The notes under the pieces were generated by a model. That model made no database searches and had not been told where the DNA came from. It saw only the letters and a program-made list of their open reading frames with translations. The position numbers were made by a program, and so were the translations under genes. Shown piece by piece: positions 58,190-64,000 of a DNA stretch of 64,000 nt (position 1 is the stretch's first letter; every line of letters starts with the position of its first letter). The DNA comes from Adiantum capillus-veneris (Eukaryota > Streptophyta > Polypodiopsida > Polypodiales > Pteridaceae): the NCBI GenBank assembly GCA_014529385.2, contig CM043944.1, forward strand, positions 81,956,384 through 82,020,383. The letters run 5' to 3'.

Positions 58190-58528
58190 TCATTGTATCA
58201 AATAGAAGTTTTTTTTGTACTTACAGTAAGAATGCAGTGTGGGATGTTTTTCCCAGTCTAACACCATATCCTTGGCCATGTACACATGTTGAACCTTAGC
58301 TAGCCAGCCATTGTCGGTCACTTTGAAAGAAAGAACATGACCTTTCCAATGGTTTTTTACTTTATCACGTTTAGTTCTCTTCACTATGTGTACACCTTTG
58401 CATGAAGGAAGCATTGTTACCCAATCATTCACATGGAAAGATATGGGCCTCCAAAGACCATCCTCTCTAACGTTATGAAAGTCACAAGAAGTTATGTTAT
58501 GTGAAGGGCGATGTGCAAAAGATGCCAT
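58190..58528 (-). CDS. Small unassigned ORF at the right end of the DNA transposon
   Basis: ATG 58528 opens 112 codons: MASFAHRPSHNITSCDFHNV, ISFHVNDWVTMLPSCKGVHI, VLSFKVTDNGWLAKVQHVYM. Alternating hydrophobic strands suggest a small beta domain. I do not recognise it. It is convergent with the Ulp1/Lys-rich gene and ends about 150 bp from it. It might be a chromatin-reader type domain in keeping with its neighbours, but nothing in the sequence proves that. Confidence 0.4.
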   Translation of the reverse strand: MASFAHRPSHNITSCDFHNVREDGLWRPISFHVNDWVTMLPSCKGVHIVKRTKRDKVKNHWKGHVLSFKVTDNGWLAKVQHVYMAKDMVLDWEKHPTLHSYCKYKKNFYLIQ

Positions 58529-58925
58529 GGAAACTCAGACTTAAACCTCTCACAAAATAGAGAGAGAGTGAAAAAGGTATACATTTGAAAAAAGTAGGTG
58601 ATTTGTCATTAATGCCCTTGTTTTGAGAGCCTTCTGACATAGATTTTGTATCTTTTGACAACGCTTTTGTGAAATATAAAATAGAAGAAAGAGACTTCAT
58701 TACTTTGGGCCACATATTTAATGAGCTCTCTCGCCGAAAGCACCCAAATATAGCAGTTTCAGCCTTATGATGAAGACATTTAGCGGTTCTCCGTCAAAAT
58801 AGGACCACCAAAACCCAAAATAGAATAGAGAAGAGTGACATACTTTATATACGTGTCAAATAACTATTGGACTATTCCTTAAATGTTAGATTAACAAACA
58901 ACCCTTTTTGAGTCGTTTTTGGCCC

Positions 58926-59470
58926 TAATGATAAAGCTACGTAGAAGGGAGTTTATAAAGGCAAAAGTAAACTCTCTCCTGAAGAGCTTGAGCGTTATTG
59001 TAAAGATAACCGTTGTTTCAAGTGTGGGGAGCAAGGGCATGCTTATCGTGCTTGTCCCCACAAGAATACACAAAATGAGCTTGCTAGAGCTACCTTGGTC
59101 AAAATCCAAGAAGAGTATGCTCACCACAAAGGATATCCTCTATGCCATGCTTGGGGAAAGGTAATAACATGATGCTTTCATTCTCTTTGACCCTAGTTCT
59201 ACTCACAATTTCATATCCATAGAGTTGGCCACCAAGCTAGGCATCCAAGCCTATGAGATGGGAGATGTCCTACCCGCCGATGGTGCTTCCAAGGGGCAAG
59301 GAGCCTCAATCACTCATTTAATTGGGAAATTGAGGCTCCATGTCCAAAGCTATGTTGACAAGGAGGACTTATTTCTCTCCTCTCAAGCACAAGGATGTAA
59401 TCCTAGGGGCACCATGGTTTGATCCGATGGCTGCCAATGTTAAATTCCCTGAAAGGCCAATCTACTTTAG
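58926..59470 (+). pseudogene. Gypsy gag end (zinc knuckle) and protease
   Basis: After the transposon the gag resumes as KGKSKLSPEELERYCKDN with the CCHC knuckle CFKCGEQGHAYRAC (59014-59055). The protease region follows in broken frames: HNFISIELATKLGIQAYEMG and, after a frameshift, VILGAPWFDPMAANVKFPER (the ILGxPW motif). The catalytic Asp-Thr/Ser-Gly is reduced to FDPSSTHNF. It is the right half of the element that begins at 48917. Confidence 0.75.
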
Positions 59471-59507
59471 GTTCAAGGAAAAAGATATGTAAATAGATGC
59501 TAAGGAG

Positions 59508-60990
59508 TTGGGTAGAACCATACCCATTGTACATACGCAAGCTTTCACTAAGTCAATAAAGAGCTCTATTTTTGTGTACATGATTTTTGTTAAAGATTCT
59601 CAAAATGAACCTAATGCTTTAGCAAAAGAAAATATAAACAACCACAAGGAATTAGAGTTATCCAAATTTCTCAAGGGATTTCAAGATGTTTTTATTGACA
59701 ACATCCCTTGTGAACTAGCTCCTAAACGAGGCAATGATGACCATGCAATTAAACTTCTTCCAGGAAGTTCACTGCCTAATAAACCTCATTATAGAGTTTC
59801 CCAAGCTCAACAAGAGGAGATTATGCGGCAAGTGCATGAGTTAGTTGAGAAGGGCATGGTTAGGCCTAGCTCATCTCCATTTTGTTCACCCGTGTTACTA
59901 GTGCAAAAGAAAGACGGCACATATCGTATGTGCGTCGACTATAGATCACTAAATAGGATCACTATCAAGAATAGGTTTCCCATTTCACGGGTAGAAGACC
60001 TATTTGATAAGATACAAGGATCGACCTACTTCAATAGGATTGACCTAAAAAGTGGCTACCATCAAATAAGGATAGTTGATCAAGACATTGTAAAGACCGC
60101 ATTTTGTACTACGTTTGGGTTTTACGAATACATTGTCATGCCTTTTGGCTTGACCAATGCACAAGCCACATTTAACCGCTTGATGGAGAAGCTATTCAGG
60201 CCTCACTGAACCTTTATTGGACTGTTCTTTGATGATATAATTATCTACTCTAATTCATTAGACGAACACAACAAACACCTCCAGGTGATATATCAAGTCT
60301 TACGAGAGAATAAACTTTATATTAGAAAAGTGAATTTTTCTTACAAAAGATTCAGTATTTAGGTCACATTATCTCTCAAGATGGCATCCAAATGGATTTA
60401 TCAAAACTAGAGGTAATAAAAGGATGGCCTAATCCAAGGAACCTACATGAACTAAGAAGCTTTATAGGTATGTGTGCATAGTATAGAGGCTTCATAGAAA
60501 AGTTCTCACAAATCCCGGGACCATTACATGACCTAACAAAGAAAACCGTCAGGTATACATGGTCTATCAAGGAGAGAAATGCTTTCGAAAAGCTTAAAGA
60601 AAAGCTTATCTCTCAACCTGTGCTTAGACTGACGGATCTCTCAAAACCATTTGAGGTCCAATGCGACACTTGTGGTGATTGCCTTGGAGCTGTTTTACTC
60701 CAAGAAGGGCATGCCATAGCCTAGAAAAGTCAAAGGCTCGACCCTGTTGAGCAAGCTCTAGGCATATATGAAAAGAAAATCCTTGTAGTTCTACATGCCT
60801 TGGACTCGTGGAAGCACTATTTATTGGGGACTCCTTTCATTCTGCGGACGGATCACCAAAGCCTTAAGTACTTCATGACGAAGACCAAGCTCTTTGACAA
60901 ATAAATGAGGTGGGCGAATTTCCTTTCGCAATTTCATTTTCATATTGCTCACATTGCTGGCAAGCATAATCAAGTAGCCGATGCACTCTC
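59508..60990 (+). pseudogene. pol: Gypsy reverse transcriptase and RNase H
   Basis: Frame 59508-60209 carries KGMVRPSSSPFCSPVLLVQK, GTYRMCVDYRSLNRI, GSTYFNRIDLKSGYHQIRI and IVMPFGLTNAQATFNRLM. After a stop (60207) comes FFDDIIIYS, the polymerase YxDD position as FFDD (60225-60236). Connection and RNase H follow in broken frames: KLKEKLISQPVL, FEVQCDTCGDCLGAVLLQEG, LRTDHQSLKYFM and HIAGKHNQVADALSR. The LxSGYHQI and PFGLTNAxATF motifs place it in Ty3/gypsy. At least four stops make it inactive. It is distinct in sequence from the gypsy element at 28-38 kb. Confidence 0.88.
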
Positions 60991-61009
60991 AAGATGATCG
61001 AGAGTAAAT

Positions 61010-61387
61010 ATGCTTTCCATAGAAACTCATAATGATCTATCTTCTATGATAGATGAGTACGCTATTGATCCCAATTTTAGAGATGTGATTGTGATTTCAG
61101 CCGTTGCACTAGGGAAGAAAGAAGAACCATTTACCTTACAATATGGCTATCTTCTCTATGGCAGTAGACTATGCGTTACTAACTCACTACGTGAGAAAGT
61201 AATGTATGAATCTCATGCTCCTCCTTACGCGAGGCCTAGAGGGATTCAGTCTACCCTAAATGGAATAGAAACATATTTCTATTGTCCTGCAATGAAAGCA
61301 AACATACAAGAGTATGTTTCTAAATGTGTGGTATGCCAAAAGACAAAGTTTGATAGAGGGAAGCAACCTGGATTGCTTTTGTCATAA
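61010..61387 (+). pseudogene. pol: Gypsy integrase N-terminal zinc domain, truncated
   Basis: The frame reads YLLYGSRLCVTNSLREKVMY, ESHAPPYARPRGIQSTLNGI and CVVCQKTKFDRGKQPGLL and stops at 61387. The first His (ESHAPP) and the CxxC are present. The second His of the HHCC finger is lost (PRG where GHxG is usual). The catalytic core is missing, so the element ends here by truncation. Confidence 0.8.
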
Positions 61388-61489
61388 AATATAATATCTA
61401 ACTATACAAAATGATTTTCTCATATTAAACTGATCATTTAATGTGGAAGAATAAACGAGAACAAGAGTTAGAATATAGAGATGTGCTTC

Positions 61490-61680
61490 TAGACCTATCT
61501 CAATACGGGACCAAAAGGAGAGATGGTTGTATCTCAATAGGGGTCCAAAAGGAGATGGTCTATCAAAGAGAAATGTGCAATAAGTGCTTTCTGACTTACA
61601 TCAACAGGGGACCAAGAGGAGAGATGGTTACATCTCAATAGGGGTCCAAAAAGAGGTAGTCTATCAAAGAGCAACATGCA
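61490..61680. repeat. Direct repeats of about 40-120 bp
   Basis: ATCTCAATANGGGNCCAAAA followed by GGAGATGGT or GAGGTAGT and CTATCAAAGAG occurs at about 61497, 61532 and 61634, the last two about 100 bp apart. Confidence 0.6.
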
Positions 61681-61748
61681 TCTAATGGAGCTTAGACGAC
61701 CTTAGGGTTAGCTTCATTAAAGACCTCCAATGGTTAGTGTTAAAAGTC

Positions 61749-61905
61749 CTTTGACCTTAGAAAAGATAGGGCTGAGCTTGAGGTGGGAACCGGACCTAAA
61801 CTTGTCTTTGACCTTAAGCAAGCTAGGGCTGTGCTTGAGGTGGGAACCCGACCTAAACTTTCCTTTGACCTTAGGCAAGCTAGGACTGAGCTTGACATTA
61901 GGGGA
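61749..61905. repeat. 57-bp tandem repeat, three units
   Basis: CTTTGACCTTA begins units at 61749, 61806 and 61863, each followed by GCTAGGRCTGWGCTTGA and, in the first two, GGTGGGAACCSGACCTAAAC. The period is a multiple of three (19 codons), so the open frame here may be fortuitous. Confidence 0.85.
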
Positions 61906-62275
61906 ATTTTGAGGTCATTTTTGTGCCTTTTAGCGTGTAGAGAGAGAGTGGTCTCAACCAATGGTTGAAGAGCTTCCGTTACGGAACCTCTATTTTTGAA
62001 AACTCACAAAAAAAGAAAATAGTCTATCTTTACTGCAACTTTGAGCTGGTAAATAGCAATGTAAACAAGTAAAAGTGCAAAGGCATTTAATAGCTGTCGC
62101 TTTTAGAAAGACGTACTTCTCATATTATATTGTTTTCATTTTGCACGTTGCCATCATAAAACAACGTTTGGATTATATCTCATGATCTTTTCCAGTTTTG
62201 AACCGTTTTTTGCACATTCTGCTTATTCTTCTCTTGAACTTAGACTAGACTTCTCTGCTCATTTCTTTTTTCACC

Positions 62276-62830
62276 ATGGAATCTTCATCACGATCAAAAC
62301 GACCAAGAACTTCCATTGAAGCCATTATCACTTACAACACGACTGATCAAAATGGACAGAGTAGAATTTCTATATTCATGCCCATTGTAGTTTCTATAGA
62401 CTTGTTCTCTAATGCTGAAGTCTGAAAATCTAGAACAATGTTTTCAGTGAAGACTTTAGACTCAGCAAATGTACTTGAATTTGTGGATGAGGGTTGGAAC
62501 ACCAAAACAGTGAATGGAATCACTTGTTATGTGAAAGCTGGCTCAATTGCTTGCAAATACATGATAGGGACACAAAACTTCATTATGTCATTTTATTACT
62601 GAAGATGGCACTATGTTGGTGGTCAACTAACTCCACTTGATTAAGACATGGAGGACTTCATTGACAGCCCAATAGAAGACATTGATATATGGGTAAACAA
62701 TGAGCATCTGTCAATTGTAAAGATAAGAGGCATGTGTAGCTTACAACAATTGAGATTGGACCTGCAAAATGATGAAATTGAGATTGGACCTGCAAAATGA
62801 TGAAATTGAACATTCTGCTTTCAAGTAAAT
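62276..62830 (+). pseudogene. Unassigned broken ORF near a second Ulp1-type element
   Basis: The frame starts MESSSRSKRPRTSIEAIITY, after a TTCACC context, and continues through stops at about 62423, 62600 and 62642: TLDSANVLEFVDEGW, CYVKAGSIACKYMIG, MEDFIDSPIEDIDIWVNNEH. It ends in an exact 31-bp tandem duplication (GAGATTGGACCTGCAAAATG; about 62749 and 62780). No family recognised. It is convergent with the Ulp1-like gene at 63289-63960, as the small right-end ORF is in the first transposon, though I see no clear homology between the two. Confidence 0.35.
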
Positions 62831-63009
62831 GGTAGAAAGGTAACTATTATGCCTAAAAGTCTCTTGTTCTCTTATTGGTTCTTTATTTAACTTTGACTGT
62901 TTTTGTAGGTATCAAAAAGGAATGAAAACAAGCTACAGTGCAAGGACATCTTGGATGGCATTGTACATTTGGTGCCTTAAACATCCTTCAAGGCAATTTT
63001 GTAACACAT

Positions 63010-63085
63010 GCCCTGCGAGGATCTTATTTTGTATCACATGACCTACAAGGATCTTATTTTGTATCACATGATTTAAAAGGATCTT
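63010..63085. repeat. Short tandem repeat, three units
   Basis: AGGATCTTATTTTGTATCAC occurs twice 33 bp apart, and a diverged third unit AGGATCTTTATTTTGTTA follows. Confidence 0.7.
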
Positions 63086-63288
63086 TATTTTGTTATTGAA
63101 ATGCAACTTTTTCAAACATCCAATGATTTGATTTTGTAACAGAGTCTTAAAACAAGTATTCAATTTCAAATATTTGCACTTACATACAAGGGTCCATACA
63201 AGGGCCAATTGGTTACAAGTGGGCTATAGAATAGACAATTGGATACAATAGAGAACTGAGAAGCTTGATACAAGTGGGCTACAATAAG

Positions 63289-63960
63289 CTAGAATAGTTT
63301 TTTGGCAGGAGTTTTCCTGTCCCTAGGGGACTTCCTTAATGGGGTTGGTGCTTTTGCAGGAGATTTTCTTTTTGAAGTGGGCTCTTTTGTCCTGGGAGAT
63401 TTTCTTTTTGAAGTGGGCTTGACTGGAGGGCTTGAAGGCTGCTTCCTCTTTCTCTTATCATCCATCTCTTCACTTTCCTTTTCCTGCTCACCACTCTCTT
63501 CTTCATCTTCCAGCTTTGCTTTCCCCTTCTCTTCAACATCATCATCTTCAAATACCTCTTGCAGTTCTCCATTTGCTTCAATCATATACTTGATAATCCT
63601 TGCTCTTGTCAACCATAGCACTCTCTGTTGATCTATAAAAGGCAATAGAAAGCAAGTTTTAGGAACAATAAAATGAGAAAAAATACAGCTGGCAAATATG
63701 AAATATGCTATACTTCTATATCCTGATTGTCATTGCAGTATATGAAGTCCAAGAGGAGCTTGGCATTTGTCAATACCCTCCATCCACATGAATGGCTTTC
63801 AGGCTGGATTGGAACCTGCAATTCATTACATGTATTTTTGGGAAAAAATCTTTGAGGATAATCCATTGAAGTGAACAAAGCATAAAGAATTCCAACCTTC
63901 ACCACTACAAAATGGATGTCATTCAGCATCTATAAATCTTATAGTAGCACTATCCAAAAT
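63289..63960 (-). CDS. Second Ulp1-like/Lys-rich gene, partial, catalytic Cys kept
   Basis: The minus exon 63929-63708 reads LNDIHFVVVKVGILYALFTS and VPIQPESHSCGWRVLTNAKL, parallel to the KVPLQTNSTSYGWRVLANAW of the first transposon; the catalytic Cys codon is TGT here. An intron (about 63707-63646) leads to VLWLTRARIIKYMIEANGEL, an acidic stretch and a tail with repeated KRKSP and SPAK motifs ending at 63289. The equivalent Asp is not evident. The 5' part, which in the first element carries the H3-like domain, lies beyond the window edge. Confidence 0.6.
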
Positions 63961-64000
63961 TCTTTATAAATGAGGTTCTGCTTTACTAAAAGTATGTGCT

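Larger units (their letters stand above)
50255..58925. mobile_element. 8.67-kb multi-gene DNA transposon with 28-bp inverted termini
   Basis: The ends are inverted repeats starting GGGCCAAAAAC and continuing to GGGTTGT over 28 bp with one mismatch (50255-50282 against 58898-58925). It sits inside a gypsy gag. The flanks are ATTA and TAAT, compatible with a TA or degenerate TWA target duplication but not decisive. Contents in order: transposase-like gene (+), acidic ORF (-), bidirectional promoter and tandem repeats, histone H3-like ORF (+), Ulp1-like domain (+), SPTKK-rich tail (+), small ORF (-). The GGG termini and a TWA-type site would fit PIF/Harbinger, but the transposase does not look like that family, so the superfamily is left open. 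Confidence 0.8.

Noticed and set aside
50255-58925. Polinton/Maverick or giant-virus insertion, suggested by the Ulp1-like protease
   Set aside because: No DNA polymerase B, packaging ATPase or capsid gene is visible, and the inverted ends are only 28 bp.

Overview
The window reads as nuclear DNA of a land plant with a large, repeat-rich genome. Evidence: intron-like gaps in gene fragments, plant Ty1/copia and Ty3/gypsy polyproteins, long (GA)n/(CT)n microsatellites, and degenerate fragments of plant genes (ISPF of the plastid MEP pathway, TIC20 of the plastid import machinery, an Em-type LEA protein, a small heat-shock protein). The mix would suit a fern, other seed-free plant or gymnosperm, but the species cannot be fixed from sequence alone. 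I see no intact host gene; almost everything supportable is mobile or captured DNA, much of it nested.

1-10.5 kb: low-coding DNA with minisatellites, a compact foldback element (2870-3014), simple repeats, and a decayed minus-strand coiled-coil retroelement ORF (6904-9165). 10.5-18.4 kb: the 5' end of a copia element (LTR, primer-binding site, gag), then a dispersed ~1.1-kb repeat split by a 5,367-bp insertion (12106-17472). That insertion has a perfect 10-bp target duplication and short related termini, and holds fragments of ISPF, TIC20, Em-LEA and Hsp20: a Pack-MULE-like element. An unbroken inverted copy of the same repeat (26141-27261) shows the empty site. 18.4-26.2 kb: a retroelement ORF family interrupted by an LTR-flanked non-autonomous element (19740-23856), followed by a leader with ~290-bp spaced palindromes.

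27.5-38.9 kb: a minus-strand Ty3/gypsy element (5' LTR, PBS, palindrome-repeat leader, gag, protease, RT/RNase H, integrase), with a duplicated integrase zinc-binding module and a second retropepsin-like ORF after integrase; no 3' LTR was found. 39-48 kb: a host sequence present twice; the second copy is split by a complete non-autonomous LTR retrotransposon (41092-47563; 5-bp TSD, PBS, PPT) with a protease-like ORF but no recognisable RT or integrase.

48.9-61.4 kb: a plus-strand Ty3/gypsy element broken within gag by an 8.67-kb DNA transposon (50255-58925) bounded by 28-bp inverted repeats. This is the most striking object in the window. Besides a presumed DDE transposase of unassigned superfamily it carries a histone H3-like gene with a near-canonical H3 tail and CENH3-like core features, directly followed by a Ulp1/C48 SUMO-protease-like domain (catalytic Cys changed to Tyr) and a lysine-rich SPTKK-repeat tail, plus an acidic divergent ORF and a G-box-rich bidirectional promoter region. 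62-64 kb holds part of a second, inverted relative of the Ulp1/Lys-rich module, in which the catalytic Cys is kept.
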